DNA of 64,000 nt from Saccharina japonica (lineage: Eukaryota; Sar; Phaeophyceae; Laminariales; Laminariaceae), in contig MEHQ01001114.1 in the NCBI GenBank assembly GCA_008828725.1, positions 664,748-728,747 on the forward strand, written 5' to 3'. The notes under the pieces were generated by a model. It ran no database searches, had not been told where the DNA came from, and saw only the letters and a program-made list of their open reading frames with translations. The position numbers were made by a program, and so were the translations under genes. Shown here one piece after another: positions 22,236 to 35,600 of this stretch (its first letter is position 1; every line of letters begins with the position of its first letter).

Positions 22236-22570
22236 AAATTCTACCAGTAGTCTTGGTCGTATTAATATAATAGTAGACTATACTCCTGTTGTTGACTCTG
22301 TTGCCACATATTTGGGGACAAACTACTTGGAATTATAGTGTTGGATAATTATATCAGTTCTGAATGGGGGTAGGTACGTGGTGTAGAAGGGGTCCGTTCA
22401 CAAACAAATATATTGCAGAAATCCACTCAGTCAGGGTGGTTCGTATTTTATTTACTAAGAAGAGTATACTCTTCTTGATTAATTGCCATCGAGCGCGTAA
22501 AGAGTCTCGAAATAAAAATAGAAAAGTAGCCGTCCTCTCGTATAGCTAATGTATTACATGTACAGCAGGG

Positions 22571-22859
<289 letters not shown>

Positions 22860-22860
<1 letters not shown>

Positions 22861-22985
22861 GACGAATGCTACGGTACGATAGAAGTGCACCATGTTTTTT
22901 TTAGGGTGGTCACTCGAGGAGCTCTACACCTTAACCAAAAACTGATTTTGGAGGGGGGGAAAAGTGCTAACCGATGACCAATACC
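22860..22985 (+). mobile_element. MITE-B, left-half fragment
   Basis: GACGAATGCTACGGTACGAT..AGAAGTGCACCATG and CTGATTTTGGAGG..AAAAGTGCTAACCGATGA match the left half of MITE-B. The right half is missing. It directly follows the TAG tract. Confidence 0.65.
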
Positions 22986-23044
22986 ATGGCCTCTATAACG
23001 ATACAATTGAGAAATATCGCAACATTTTGGGTAATAACCCATAC

Positions 23045-23117
23045 AGAACTGAAAACAATATCCCACACTAATTCCAAGTATTTTGTCCCCAAATACGTGG
23101 GACCAGTTCTTAAGGAC
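23045..23117 (-). repeat. Mini-hairpin element fragment
   Basis: CCCACACTAATTCCAAGTA, then TTTTGTCCCCAAATACGTGG, then GACCAGTTCTTAAGG is the reverse complement of the unit at 40984-41142. Confidence 0.6.
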
Positions 23118-23181
23118 GAAATACAGAGCCGTAACGAAAAACGAGTTTTTTTTTTTTTTTTTTCACTTTTTCGGTTGGTTA

Positions 23182-23391
23182 GGGCCATTCTTATCGAGCA
23201 GCTTTTCCCAAAAAAAAAACCCAAAAAAAAGAAAAAGAAGAAATATTGGAAAAAAATGGAAATATCAAAAGGCTTCGCGTTCCAATACACTTCGTATGGA
23301 AAACAAAAATGGAAAAAAATGAAAATCTAGAAAATTGCGCGAAACAAAAAATGGAAATTTTGGAAATGTATGGCTCCGATAAGAACGACCC
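23182..23391. mobile_element. PIF/Harbinger-like MITE (210 bp)
   Basis: The ends GGGCCATTCTTATCGAGCAG and CTCCGATAAGAACGACCC are flanked by TTA on both sides. Internal TTCGCGTTCCAA and AATTGCGCGAAA..GGAAATTTTGGAAA match the MITE at 37218-37459. Confidence 0.8.
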
Positions 23392-23394
23392 TTA

Positions 23395-24503
23395 CTTACT
23401 TGGTAATCGTATACCCTCCCCTGTCTACGAGGTCTCGAGAATGGGTTGTGGGGCGTACCACTCTGACCCATAATATAAGGACCAGTTCAATGGATAATTT
23501 ATATGAAAACGTTGCTTACATTATGTATTCAAGCTGGGCTGATTTTTTGTTTGCGAAGACCCATTATAGACACCTAACTTAGTAATAATAGTAATAGTAA
23601 AAAACGAGCAAAAATAATGGTACAGATTGAGATTTATTGTAAGACAATAAACTTTTTTTTGTTGGCCGTTCGTATACTGAAGCTATTACAGTAGTTTAGT
23701 GTAGAACTGCTGTGGGCACAACACTAGACAAAAAATTAGGCCTGCTTCTGGCGCGGGTTCACGCAGCAGTCTGAAACCTGCTGAGCAAAGTTGGCAGCTG
23801 AAACGGGTTACTACAGCAATCAGACCATCATTGCGCGATAGTATGATAGTATACTATCTATCTATCTATGCGGCCAGAAAGTGTGCGGCTGATTATTATG
23901 TTTGATCGGTCGTATGATACCTCTTGACTGCCATCATCGTTGATTTCGATTTTGTTTTCTTATTATTCGTGACAAACCGAATATAAGGTTCATTGGTCGA
24001 CTTTTATTTTCGTCCAAAGCAAAAAGCAGAGTGCATACATTACTCAACATCAAGCGAAAATAAACTGTTTGTTCACCTTATTTTTCCCGGCAGGCATTAA
24101 TCAAGTGAATACCTGGGAATGCCATGTTTTGCTTGGTTTCGGCGTCATCTCAAACCGATACGGGGACGATTCCGATGCCATAAAATAGATGTGATATCTG
24201 ACTTTCGACATCTACTTGTTTTTGTTAAACTTGCCGTGGTTGTTGAGATATTTATGGTGATTCTGGTGTGATAAAGTGACTTCTCGGAATAATGGTTAAA
24301 TACCCACTACTACACTGCTCGCTTCCCAGAACGAGTCAACCACTCCCTTTGGATCTTGGCTCAGTCGAAAAAACGCATTATTTTTGTCAAGGGTTTTCCG
24401 ATGTATATTTTTTATATCAAATCGGAATGTCATACGAGTATCACCTGCAGAACGCCGAGAGCTGATGAAATCCGTTGTCTAAACAGTCCAGTTCTACGAT
24501 TAC
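23395..24503. other. Intergenic DNA without recognised gene
   Basis: An AT-rich stretch. It contains a TATC microsatellite at about 23855-23870. I recognise nothing coding in it. Confidence 0.4.
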
Positions 24504-24822
24504 TTTTTTTTTTTTTTTTTTCCATCCCATTTATTATTTCGCTTCCGTCTTTCTCCCTCCCTAGTCGTACTCAGATCCGGGGTCACAAAGTAGGCTCCTC
24601 TCCCTCCTCCCCCACTACGGTTCTTGCCTTGGTTTTTATCGCGAGAAGATTTCAGCACTTTCTTCCCTCGTCAACTTTCGTCGAATTTTGCTTACCCACG
24701 CTATAATATGCGCTCTCGACAGTCGGTGTCATTTGAGAATAAAAACCTCCATGGGGAGAATCGAACCCTCGACATCCGGCCCTACAGGCTTCGTGGCTAC
24801 CAGTTAGACCACCGGGGCGACC
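24504..24822 (-). mobile_element. tRNA-derived SINE, full-length copy (head type A)
   Basis: Nearly identical to 13690-14021, including the A box GGTGGTCTAACTGGTAGCC and the B box GGGTTCGATTCTCC. The tail is a run of about 18 A (T on the plus strand). This is the best pair for judging how recently the SINE moved. Confidence 0.85.
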
Positions 24823-26479
24823 GGCACTACTACTGTACGAATGCTACTGCTTGCACCACGACAACCGGTATATATACATACGAGTAGCTATGAACAGTAG
24901 TCGTAATGTAAAGATCATTCCGTAGAAGGGTTCAGGATAGGCTCGCTTAAAGTGGCCGACTTGCCGATTTATTGTTCAAAGAGCAGTATTAATTACTACG
25001 TAATTAATACTGGTCTGGTATATACCTGGGTGCCGTAAGTTTGCGGAGAATTCAGCTCTTCTTCTGCGTCTGTCTGTCTGTGTGTCTTTGTTCGTACTGT
25101 CTGTGTGTTTTTGCTTGTGGCTCGGATATGGTGACAAGAAAAAACAATTATTAGCTGTTTGTTGTAGGAGTACTGCTCTGTGTGTAATAATACCATGTTA
25201 CAGTTTGCCCCATTTTCGCTACGCAACTATCAATCAACAATGCTATATGATACGATGATGTTAGACTGGCCCGTGGTAGCTTCTACTACTATTAATACTA
25301 CAGTACTACTACATACAGTAGTAGTATACTACTACGACGTACGACTAACAATACTACTGCTGTTCCGTCATAGGGTTTGGCCGTGATGTCCAACCAACTC
25401 GCAGCTCTAACATTTTCCTTTTCAACGTACGAGTACTGCATACCTGGTACATACATATATTGCAGGTATTGTACATATATATATGTAGTATCACAATAGG
25501 CCTTTGGCGGAGTACTTTTGATGGACCTGGTGTAGCACAGACCCCAGCGTCATCCCGGCGAGATCCCAGTATGTATCAGCTGGTACATTTGAGCCAATAC
25601 GAGTAGGGTAGCCACAATCCCCAGATTTTTCTCGTCGTTTGCTTCGTGTCCGGCCGTAATTGGTCAATTTTCCCCCGAACTCGGGACAATTATGAATGGT
25701 CGACTCGGAGGAGGAGGAGCAGAGCAGCGTGTTAGTCAGAGAGACCCTGCTGATACAAATCCGATCCTGCCTGTCTGTGTTGTACCTACACACGCACACA
25801 CACTTACACACACGCCCAACCGCGCACCCAGAGACCCACACCCAGGGGGTAGTACTACTTCGACTTTGCGAATTCCATCAAAGGCGAGAAGCCGTGGCGT
25901 ACGTGGTGTGGTAGAGCGCTCACTACGTGTCCTACGACACGCTCTCTCCGCTTTCGACCGAAAGAAGGAGCTTTATTAGCTACTGCTGCTCTGCTGCTGC
26001 TGCTGTAGATTTTCCTCGTTCGTTCGTGCTGCCGGGTGACGTCACCAAGCGGTCCAAAGTGTCACCAGAGCACTCATCATCGAAACATCGAATAAGCATC
26101 GACGAAGCATCTCTGTCTCCTATCTCGTCATCACCATCATCAGCATCATCCGGTGAGGACCTGCTGCGTTCAACACGCCGTCCCGTTAGTCGAAAGTGTC
26201 GTTAGCGTTGCATACTCTTACATCGTACCAGGGTTATGCATGAGGTACTTATTACGAGTAATTCCGGTGTCTTAAACACAGAGCTACTGGTTCAATGGCA
26301 GGTCTGCTGTTTTCTTCATAAAAAATAAAATACACGAGTACTGCCGCCGTGTCTGGCTCGTCTGGCATAATAGAGCTGCTGCTAGTTATGGTGGAATATT
26401 TTCGATCAATCAGTTCTTCTTCTGTGTTCAATTCCCGAAAAATGCCGGCTGGCTGTGTCCATTGTTGTTGCTGTTGTTG

Positions 26480-26510
<31 letters not shown>

Positions 26511-29225
26511 CGGTGGTGGTGGTGGTGGTGGTGGTGTGTGGTGTCTTCACAACAAACTGTCCTTCCTTGCTCGACTACATCATCATCAGTACACACAGCA
26601 GAAGAAGTGTCCGCGATTTTATACATAGAGATACGAATTACTTGGTCACGGACTGTGCGACACAGAAAAAACGCATAAAAATATCGTACATATTGTACAT
26701 CGCGAGGTAAAGCCAGTTGGAATGCCAACGCGCCCTATATATACTGCCTGTATATAGAACACAACACATAAAGCTACCTCAGCTACCTCGTACATAGAGA
26801 AGACCAGGAAGTAGGGAAAAAAAGACAATAAAAAATGTAAAACATAAATTGAAATGGCAAAGAATACACGTTACGCAATACGATCAGAAAGGCTGCAAGA
26901 AGAAAAGCCGGGGGGGGGGTGATGCCATTCTTGTACCTGGTAGCAGGTTTTAACTTTCACAATATGCTCACGTTCTGCCGGTGTTCTTCGCCACTTCTAT
27001 CGGAATCTATGATATTTATATACCACATATATATGCGTGTCGTGTCTTAGCGGGTGTCGGTACAGCAGTATACGCCAGATGTTACAGAAGGCGCCCGCTA
27101 ATACTGGTAAGAAGCGCCAATTTGGCGACGAGGGTCAACTTTGTGCCAGGTATTACGTTGGCATCGTTGAGGGACAGGCTATTATTGGCTAACATGTGGG
27201 AATTAGTGCGGCACCCAACCCTGTGCTCCGTTTCTTCGGACAATTTTCATATTTAGATGAACAACAATAACGATGTGAAGAGCAAAAGCTAAAAATAGGT
27301 ATACCTACGTAGGCCTATTGTGAGCCATTTATGGGTACGGTACACTAAATATTACACTCGGGAAATACTTCAGTCTTTTCCCTCTGATTGGCCAGCGCCC
27401 TACCGTACCTACTGGTGGCTGAAAAGTTCCGTACACCTGTCCGTGTGGCTAATCAAGTCGGGCTTCACCAATGTTTGGCTCCAATTGTGTCCATAAATGG
27501 CGCATTTGAACCCCTTACGTATTTATTTGCAAAACTGAACATTATGGCCCCAGCTGTCCACAAAAAGCACGGACGTCTTACTAAATTGCTTTTTGAGGGG
27601 AGGGGCGTGCATTGCAACACAGAGTACCGTATGCTCAGTAAAAACATATTAATATTAATAGTAAGCTAATGCTGTCTGTGCTGTTGGCTAGAAGAAGCTT
27701 TCGTACTTAATAAAGGGACCTTTTTGTAGGTAGAGGTTTGAGCCAGTTATAGGTACAATTGTGAAGCCCAACTTGAGTAACAACAGGGAATCGTACCTGG
27801 CATTTTTCGGGGGACAATACGAAGCTACGATCGGGCGCTTGATAATCAGAGGGGGAACAGGAAGTATTTTCCCGAGTTCGGATTTCAGTGTACCTATAAA
27901 AGGCTTCCAAGGTCTAGGTACACACCTACTTGTGTATTTTCCCCTAAATATACAATAAACCAAAGCTGTGAGATCGGAACTTTCCTTTAAAGTATTATCC
28001 GGTATTTGCAAGCTTGGTGTCATACTTCCATCACGCGTGCGTGTGCATACGCGTAGTGAGAAAACGCGTAGTGAGAAAACGGGGCTCGCTGTATTCCAAG
28101 CGAAGTTCTCAAAAGCGGGCACCCTCAGTACGAACACTACCACCAGGGGTTTCTGGTGGCTGAACTGCTGGTTCAAGAGTCTGCCTGTGTTAAAATGCGA
28201 GTGTTTCCTGTGTCTGACCAGTCTGGTATAATTGAGTTCCTGGCACCGGTATACGGAAGACGCCCGCAGACCAAAAGGATCGACCTGGCGTCGAAGCTCA
28301 ATTTGTTGATGTGTTGTCACCATTCAGCGCCGGCTACACAGTCGGCTGTGATATATATATATATATATATGGGATTTAGAAAGGCGCCCTACGCTGAGCA
28401 CCGCCTCTTATTCTATCAAAATTCTTGCATATAAAGCAGTAGTGGTCCCTCTGTAACGCTGGTATATATGTGCTATTAATAGGGTGAAAAACTAGTGCTA
28501 TACCGGCGATCGGCGCTACTCCGGATTGGGGAATATATAGGGTTAAGTATGGAAATGGAAAACCGTGCCAAGCAATTTCACCGGCGCTATACCGGGCAAC
28601 CGGCGCTATACAGGGACTACTTCTGCTGTTGTAGTAGAAAAACGAGTCCCGATTACTCACGAGCGAATGTTTCAAGAGCGGGCACTGCTGCTGCTGCTGT
28701 ACTACCGGTCGGTCAGTTATTCTGCGGCCAACCTGCGACAAGGTCGCGTATGAATTTGGTGGGGCCATTCATACATAGCGTCACACCAAGCTTGCACATA
28801 TTATATGAGTTTTAATAAATAGTTCGATCTCACACCTTCGGCGTGTTCTATGTTTTCGTACGTGTATTCATATATTACTGGCGTTTCTCTCCATATATAT
28901 ATCGGAAATTACACCAATGTGCATGTGGTTCGTGTCTCAGAGTATCCCAGTACAGTATTGCAGAGGTCGCCCGCTATTAATGCGTAGTAAGGAGACGGCA
29001 ATTTTTCGTCGAGCCCCAGTTTCTCAGTTCATTGTCCACCGTAGACCGCAGGCTGCTCTAGTAGCTACACTGCGCGGCATTCAGTATAGCACCAGGCCCT
29101 GGGCGGCCGTTTCTTCGGTCAGGTTTATCGTTCATCGTGAAATGATATCTCAGTTTATCGTGATCGGGTTTCTTGAAAGCGGACGCCCCCCTGTGTGCAT
29201 CGCGTCTAGGTTTTATTAGTCTTAA
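24823..29225. other. Intergenic DNA, no assigned gene
   Basis: A 4.4-kb stretch with no gene I can defend. A serine-rich open frame (25927-26205, 92 codons; ..RRPVSRKCR) has acceptable codon texture but no recognisable domain. Two TACCTGGTA words lie at 25441 and 26934. From about 27040 to 29190 several GGYGCCCGCTA-like ends occur in both orientations (27086, 28109, 28964, 29176), hinting at worn TIR elements. Confidence 0.4.
26462..26536. repeat. (TTG)n/(GGT)n trinucleotide tract
   Basis: About 12 TTG units running directly into about 12 GGT units. Confidence 0.95.
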
Positions 29226-29611
29226 TGTTGTTGTTGTTGTTTGTTGTTGTTGTTTGCTGTTGTTGTTGGGAGTTTTTTCATTCCATTTATTATCTTCGCC
29301 CGTCGTTTCTGTCTCCCTCCTAGTCGTAACTCCGATCTGGGGTCACAAAGTACGCTCCTCTCCCCCCCCTCCCCCACTACGGTTCGTGCTTTTCATTTTT
29401 ATGGCGAGAAGACTTCAGTCCTTTCTTCCCTGGTCGACCCGCATCGAATTGTGCCTACCCACGCTACTAGACGCTCTCAGCAGTTGATTCCGTTTATTAT
29501 TTACTTTTGCAAATACGGTGAAAAGTCCGACCCAGATGGGATTCGAACCCCGTAAATCAACTCATAGAAGCATTCGAGGGTACCACTATTTAATAGACCA
29601 TCGAGGCGACC
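29226..29611 (-). mobile_element. tRNA-derived SINE, full-length copy (head type B)
   Basis: The minus-strand head is GGTCGCCTCGATGGTCTATT..GTACCCTCGAATGCTTCTAT, and the B box is GGGGTTCGAATCCCATCTGG, the best preserved of this head type. The body is standard. The tail is (CAA)n, seen as TTG repeats at 29226-29268, as in the copy at 9667. Confidence 0.85.
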
Positions 29612-29904
29612 TATATATATCGTATGATATATACTTGTATATATATTGTACGATAATAACGGCGGGTATCGATGCGGCAAGGGGGGATGGTGTTACAGTA
29701 GTGCAACACACCCACGGCACACCCTCGATGATGAATTCCCTCTAGAAACCCACAAAAAGCTAAAACAACGAATACAGTTTACTCTGTGCGTATGCACCGT
29801 TTCGGCTCACCCATCTGCCCAGAAGTGGACCATAGGCAGGCAGACTACCGTGTACTTCATGTATACTGCGTGATTTAGTGTTGTAGCTTCTTACCGAGTC
29901 AGCG

Positions 29905-30225
29905 AGGCGCCTCAACCGATCTTGACCCAGAAATAGTATCAGATAACGTACCACATGTACTACGATTTCTTTCTGGTTTTACGTGTTTTTGGGAGTTTTT
30001 TCCATCAAATCACAAGAAGCCGTCGACCCAACCCCACCCTACCCCTAACCCTTACCTTAACCCCAACCTTAGTCCAGGATAAGGTTCGACCCGTGCGCGA
30101 CTTCGCCGCGCGTTTTGGACAATCTGAAAATAATGTGCGGACCACCACAAAAACCGTACTAAATTTGGTGCTTTATCTGGTACGATTTGTGGATCATGAG
30201 CACTGGCAAAGGCTACTGGAGTCAG
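29905..30225 (-). mobile_element. MITE-A copy 3, inverted
   Basis: Reading the plus strand, the left side is CCGATCTTGACCC..TATCAGATAACGTACC and the right side is TTTATCTGGTACGATTTGTG followed by GAGCACTGGCAAAGGCTACT, the best preserved outer terminus. The core is a decayed CCCTAACC/TTACCTTAACC run (30047-30073). It ends about 480 bp upstream of ankyrin gene 1. Confidence 0.75.
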
Positions 30226-30703
30226 CCGCAGAATGTATGTTCGGGTGCTTCTCGGAATTTTGCATTGACCTGGTACGCGTGTGACTGCTAGTCTACAAAT
30301 GCAAGTGTTCTATTTTGTGCAGACGATGGATGGTGATATACGTACGTATACATCAACGCAATCAGTAACTTCAACCAGGTCACAGAAGACAGACGGTTGT
30401 CGTCATATATTATCACTTGTCTTGATGCGACCCACCCAATAAAAGCAAACTGATAATAATAGTAGGATCACCGTGTTACACAGGATGCACGGGCCTGTGC
30501 CGGCAACAAGCTTGTTAGGTCGACGTGAGACGGGTGTTGACGCGATAGAGAGCAAACGCTAAGCCACATTTTGGCCTAAACCGCCCAGAATACAGGGGCT
30601 GAAAAAGACCAACCCCCGGGACATAAAAAACGCTCTTACTTTGTTGGTCCCTATATTACCCGATGTACCTTTCGCGACTGCCTCAGATAACCCTATAACC
30701 AAG

Positions 30704-32635
30704 ATGGAGGACGCGGGACGGACTGCAGGCAAAGCTATCGCCCATCGCCGTCGAAGACTCAACAGCCATCGGAAGCTCGTTGCCGCGATTTTCCCGCGGT
30801 CCACCACCGCCGCGATAAGAGGTTCTCCAGCAACAGTTGCTATCGAAGACCAGCAGGAGATGTTTCATTGCGCGGCTTCACAAGGCATGCTGTCGTCTGT
30901 CCTAGAGTTGCTCGCGGACGAGATATCTTCCTGCGAACTGTCCGACCGTTTCGGCCGCACTCCGCTACACTGGGCCGCCGAGCAGGGTCACCGCAACGTG
31001 GTCCTTGCGCTCCTTAGAGCGGGGGCGAGCGTCGACCCTCGGAGTCAACGTAGAGCCACCCCGATAATGTTGGCAGCGTCCAGAGGACATGAAAAAGTTG
31101 TTCGAGTGCTGCTTAACCATCGCGCGGGGAAATCAGACTGCTCGCCCGTGAACGACAATCGCCGCGGCATTGGGCACTGGAGGAGCACAGCCCTGCACTG
31201 CGCCGCTGCTGGCGGTCATGTGAGAGTGGTAGAAGCTCTCCTCGATGCTGGATTCGACAGGAGGCGACACGATGGGGCGGGCTTAACTCCAGCCGAAATA
31301 TCCGCCAGACAATCGCACACCTCATCAGCGGCGATCACACACCTACTTCTGCCTACGGATGGCATGGGTGGTAAGCTGGTTCACGCCTACGTGAACATGA
31401 CGATGGAAGACGTGGCCATGGTATCCGGCCTGGTGAGAGGCGGCGCGTTCCTTGATTGGCAGGATGGGAACGGAGAAACGCCGTTACACCGAGCTGCACA
31501 CTTCCATCACGCCACCATCTTGCGGATCTTGCTACAGGCGGGCGCCGACCCAAATATTCGTGACCACAATGGTGCCTGTCCGCTTCATGTCGCCGTTACG
31601 ACTGGATGCTGGAAGACCGTAGCTGACCTTCTTGAGGCCGGTGCCAACGTGGAGTCACAAATGCTCGGCGGGTTCTCTCCGCTCCACAGGGCAATCGTGA
31701 CAAACAGAGCGAACGCAGTGAGCCTCCTGCTGAGCGCGGGAGCCTCTCTGGAGGTCCGTGATACCACCCACGGCCAGACTCCACTGTCCTGGGCGTGCGA
31801 AGGCTGCGTCACTCCTATAGTCCACGTCCTAGTGGAGGCTGGGGCTGATGTTGAGTCGAGATGCTTCGCGGGACTGACACCTCTCCACTGGGCTTGTCGG
31901 TTCAACGACGCCGAGAGCGTGGAGATCTTGCTCAGCGCTGGGGCAGACCCTGGCGCAGTGGACCAAGCGGCAGCAAAGGATGAGGTGGCCAAGTTTTCGT
32001 CCACGAGGGGTGTGCGTGTTCCATCAATACATGTGGCCGTCGACGTGATCGGTCTAGGCTACCCACTCGACTGCAAGGTGGACTCGAGCCGCCCCTCGGT
32101 AACAATGGCCGCCAGACGGTCGGATCTAGTATCCGTGGGGCGCATCAAGCTCGCCCTAAAGGGCGCACAACAGGAACGCTCCTGGCGCCGTCGCGGTTGG
32201 TTAGTCACCCTTGCCAGCAAGCGAGCGTCGGTAGAGAAACACGGGGCGAGCGGTGAGAGGGGGGCGGTAAATCGTAGTGGTTGCGGTCCTGCTCGATACC
32301 GAGGTATCGACACTACAACCAAACGCCCACCATGTGCCCACCGAAAGAATCCAGCCCAACATGGCTTCGACGCCAGCACTACCAGCGACAGCCCTTACGC
32401 TCAAAACCCACAACCAGAATTGAGTGACAAGCCGAGCAATCCTAACAAAAGGCTGAGGAGTGACGATGACGGTATGGTGATTGGAAGAAGAATGCCCCGT
32501 GAGCACGGTCTGACGCATGGAGAAATTGGAGCCCAAGCGAATATGGATGCTCGTTTGTCAGACGTTGTCGGTGGTCTGTTTGGGCTAGCAGCGATCGAGG
32601 TGGGGTTATTTCGTGCAGTGGTGTTGTTTATCTGA
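30704..32635 (+). CDS. Ankyrin-repeat protein 1 (643 aa, intronless)
   Basis: This encodes a soluble ankyrin-repeat protein. The family mediates protein-protein contacts; partner and cellular role are unknown. About ten repeats run from residue 51 to 420. Clear ones start at 84 (GRTPLHWAAEQGH), 117, 160, 256 (GETPLHRAAHFHH), 290, 323, 357 and 390 (GLTPLHWACRFND). A non-canonical segment at 221-250 (MEDVAMVSGLVRGGAFLDW) separates two repeat blocks. The C-terminal part has a basic SWRRRGWLV motif (493-501), a disordered stretch with a possible nuclear signal KRLRSDDD (582-589), and a hydrophobic end VGLFRAVVLFI shared with its paralogue. I chose the ATG at 30704 over the in-frame one at 30641 because homology to the paralogue begins at this methionine and both have CCAAGATGG. 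There is no signal peptide or membrane helix. MITE-A lies just upstream. Function is not assignable. Confidence 0.88.
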   Translation: MEDAGRTAGKAIAHRRRRLNSHRKLVAAIFPRSTTAAIRGSPATVAIEDQQEMFHCAASQGMLSSVLELLADEISSCELSDRFGRTPLHWAAEQGHRNVVLALLRAGASVDPRSQRRATPIMLAASRGHEKVVRVLLNHRAGKSDCSPVNDNRRGIGHWRSTALHCAAAGGHVRVVEALLDAGFDRRRHDGAGLTPAEISARQSHTSSAAITHLLLPTDGMGGKLVHAYVNMTMEDVAMVSGLVRGGAFLDWQDGNGETPLHRAAHFHHATILRILLQAGADPNIRDHNGACPLHVAVTTGCWKTVADLLEAGANVESQMLGGFSPLHRAIVTNRANAVSLLLSAGASLEVRDTTHGQTPLSWACEGCVTPIVHVLVEAGADVESRCFAGLTPLHWACRFNDAESVEILLSAGADPGAVDQAAAKDEVAKFSSTRGVRVPSIHVAVDVIGLGYPLDCKVDSSRPSVTMAARRSDLVSVGRIKLALKGAQQERSWRRRGWLVTLASKRASVEKHGASGERGAVNRSGCGPARYRGIDTTTKRPPCAHRKNPAQHGFDASTTSDSPYAQNPQPELSDKPSNPNKRLRSDDDGMVIGRRMPREHGLTHGEIGAQANMDARLSDVVGGLFGLAAIEVGLFRAVVLFI

Positions 32636-35600
32636 CGTCGGTGAATCCAGCTCCACTCGCCAGTGTTCGAGACCTGCCGAGTGCGATGTCAGTTGTTTCG
32701 GCATTTATGATGGCAATATGTACTGAGTCGAGCATGGCTATTGACCTAACCACAGGAGAGGAATGTTGTTGAGCATTTGTTGGCTGGGGAAGCTCGTCCA
32801 GCACCTTGAAGCGGCCAGTCTTCGCACAAAGAGCGTGATACAGGTGTAACAGGATAGGCTATGTCGTGGTGGCAGCCCCTCTCTATTGTAATGCCTGCTG
32901 GGACTGGCTGGTGACTTGACCTGGTCTGGGTATAGCTCTAGGTTGTACATACTGTAGTATTATGTGTTTGTCGATTATGTAGCTGTTGTAGAGTGTGGAG
33001 GAGTCTACGAGAATGGTGAGTGAGTATGGTCGTTGTGCAATATAGAGTGTGTGCCCTAGGCTAAGCTGTAGGGTGGTGCATTGACCCCGAAATCATACGT
33101 AGGTATTTTGTAGATGCATTTAGCACGGTGGTAGCAAAAATAAAAGTAGCCATGGGCATGGTGCCAGCGGGGCTGTGACGAATGTGAACGGCGAGAAACT
33201 CGAGGCTTGACCGATGAAAAAGAGACGCATGACGGTTGGTGTGGACCGATGGTCATATGACAGTGGGACACGCTCGTGCTCTTACCCAGGATTTCGAGCG
33301 TCTACAACGTTTGTCTAAGTCAACGCGCACGCTTCGCCGTCAATGAGAGGTGCACGAACTTGACGAGATAATCGAATGGCGGGCACGGGCCGCTTCGTTT
33401 CTACATATTCAGGGGGACGAAACCATTGCACACTGGTCGGTCGGGCACGCCTGAAGGTGCTCTGTATGTGTGTGCGTGAATCACGCGCGGCGCACTATCC
33501 AGCTACACAGAAACCTGCCCGTTTCACCTGCAACCTGGAGTGGGAGAATCAATGTGAGCACTCAATTTGATAACGCCATACCAGACATGCCTGGCAAAAC
33601 AGAAACCACAAGAGAGCTTACACACATCATCCAAGCCCCTTGTTCTGCTTCTCATCCATGTTCAAGGAACTTATTCCCACCTTTCCCCTCCGTCCAAGGT
33701 TTTGCATGCGGCATCTATAAATTCGTTTCAGTATACCGACACTGAACTCTTCATTGTCCCGCTACCGCACAACCAGTGAAGTCGGACCATCATATATATG
33801 GCAATATTGTTATCCCACTATAGGTATATATATCACTGGCATACCAGGCATCGATATGTGCGAGCGGGCTCTGTTCAACAACTCTGTCTAGAGTACATTA
33901 AAACAGTTCAGGCAAGGTACCCAACAAAGCCCCGACGGCGCCATCACCACCGCCACCTCAAAGCACCCCGAATTGCAGTTCGGATACAGCGAACACAACA
34001 CAACACATGTATCACCGGTATTCTAAGTTGTCGCTGCTGTTAGCGTTGCTGGTTTGTCGAGTTAACACGCGGGCATTCCACAGCACGTGCACCACGAGTT
34101 CCCCAAGGGGACTTGCTGTTGTATTTTCTTGTGTATGGAGTTAACGCATCCTTATAGTTCCAGTAGTCCGTGATCAAGCGGCAGGCTCGATCGTTCTTGG
34201 AAACGAAATGAGAAGAGATCGGAGAATTTGCAGCGAACACAGCGATGTGGGTGTAACCCACACTCTCTCGTACATTGCATTTGGAATCACTTCTACGCGA
34301 ATGGATTGGCCTTCTGCAACGAATCAAGGATGAAAATGAATGGTGGAGTAGTACCATCCCGACTGGCTGCAGTGGTATGACAAACCACAACACACATCCT
34401 ATTAGCAAACGAATCCATCGCTGGCGGGGCGAGCAATACCGCCGCGGCCGCACGGTAGCAGGGCACATAAACATACGTCACTCGGAAAAGGTTTACTGCC
34501 GACGTGGCTGTGCAGTATGAACAGTAGACGGCACTGACACCAACAGGTAAGAGTTATTACCAAGTGGTTGGTTAGCATTTGATGCCATATTCGAGCCGAG
34601 ACGCTTCGCGTTTCGACGGACCCTTCAGTTGTCGAAGTTGGCGAGGGGCTACCCGCGATATCACAGCCAAATATGTAGCCGCCTCCTTCGTCTCCGTTGA
34701 GAAGCACCCCTGCCAGATAGACCTGGACCTCAACGTACGAAGAGGAGGGGGGGGGGGGCAGCAACTTCGAACAACTTCCGGCAGCACAACAGTGCGGCCG
34801 GCACCTGAGAGGTCTTCCATTGTCACCCTGTCACGATTCCCCCCACTAAGGTACACTGGCTACAGTAGTAATTATACCGATATTACCATATATTCTGAAT
34901 TGTAGCATCTGGGCGAATGGGCAGGGATCACGATGGATAATTGTGCTGAGAGATGATTTCAGAAGCAAGAGGCAATTATCGTCTCAACACATCTTACAAT
35001 GATTCAGTCTTAATCCCGTCCCAACACATCTTACGGACGGCAATGCTGTATACCTGGTAGGAGGGACTAATGTGACAGATTACCCGCGTACAGTCCACGC
35101 TTTTCGGTTGTGGAAGAGTCTATACACGGCAGACCAGCTGAAATCCCGCCAGCTGATCGAAAACTAGCACAGTCACGTTCGACGGGTTCGGTATGCTGTT
35201 GTGCAGAGGCAACGCCTATTTGTACACCGACACAGCATGCTACGTTAGACGTTCGCCATGTTACTTCTGAGCGTGCGTGGTCGCTTGAGGCGATCTATAC
35301 CCAAAAACTGATTCTGAAGGGAAATGAAAGCGCAAAAGGATGAACAATCCCATGGCTTAAGTATAAAATAGACAATAAAATGGCTTGCAACACAACAACA
35401 AAATACCGTCGAACTTGGGTTAAGGAGCCCGGTCAGTCAGAAACAAAAATCAGCCGAAACGTGCTACCTACCTCTGACGTAGCACGCTTCACCCGTAGGT
35501 TGCAAACACGTGTCCGTGGCCGCTGAAAGAGCCCAGAGACGCGCGCCCGAACCCTGACGCTAACCCTGACAATGACCTCACCACAAGATGCAACCTCTAT

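Noticed and set aside
27688-28323. 211-codon minus-strand frame
   Set aside because: It spans repeated low-grade motifs, including a duplicated ACGCGTAGTGAGAAA, and has no recognisable domain. Probably chance.
30641-30703. Upstream in-frame ATG of ankyrin gene 1 (and 48497 for gene 2)
   Set aside because: The 21-22 extra residues are unrelated between the paralogues, while similarity starts at the ATG in CCAAGATGG, so the downstream start is favoured.
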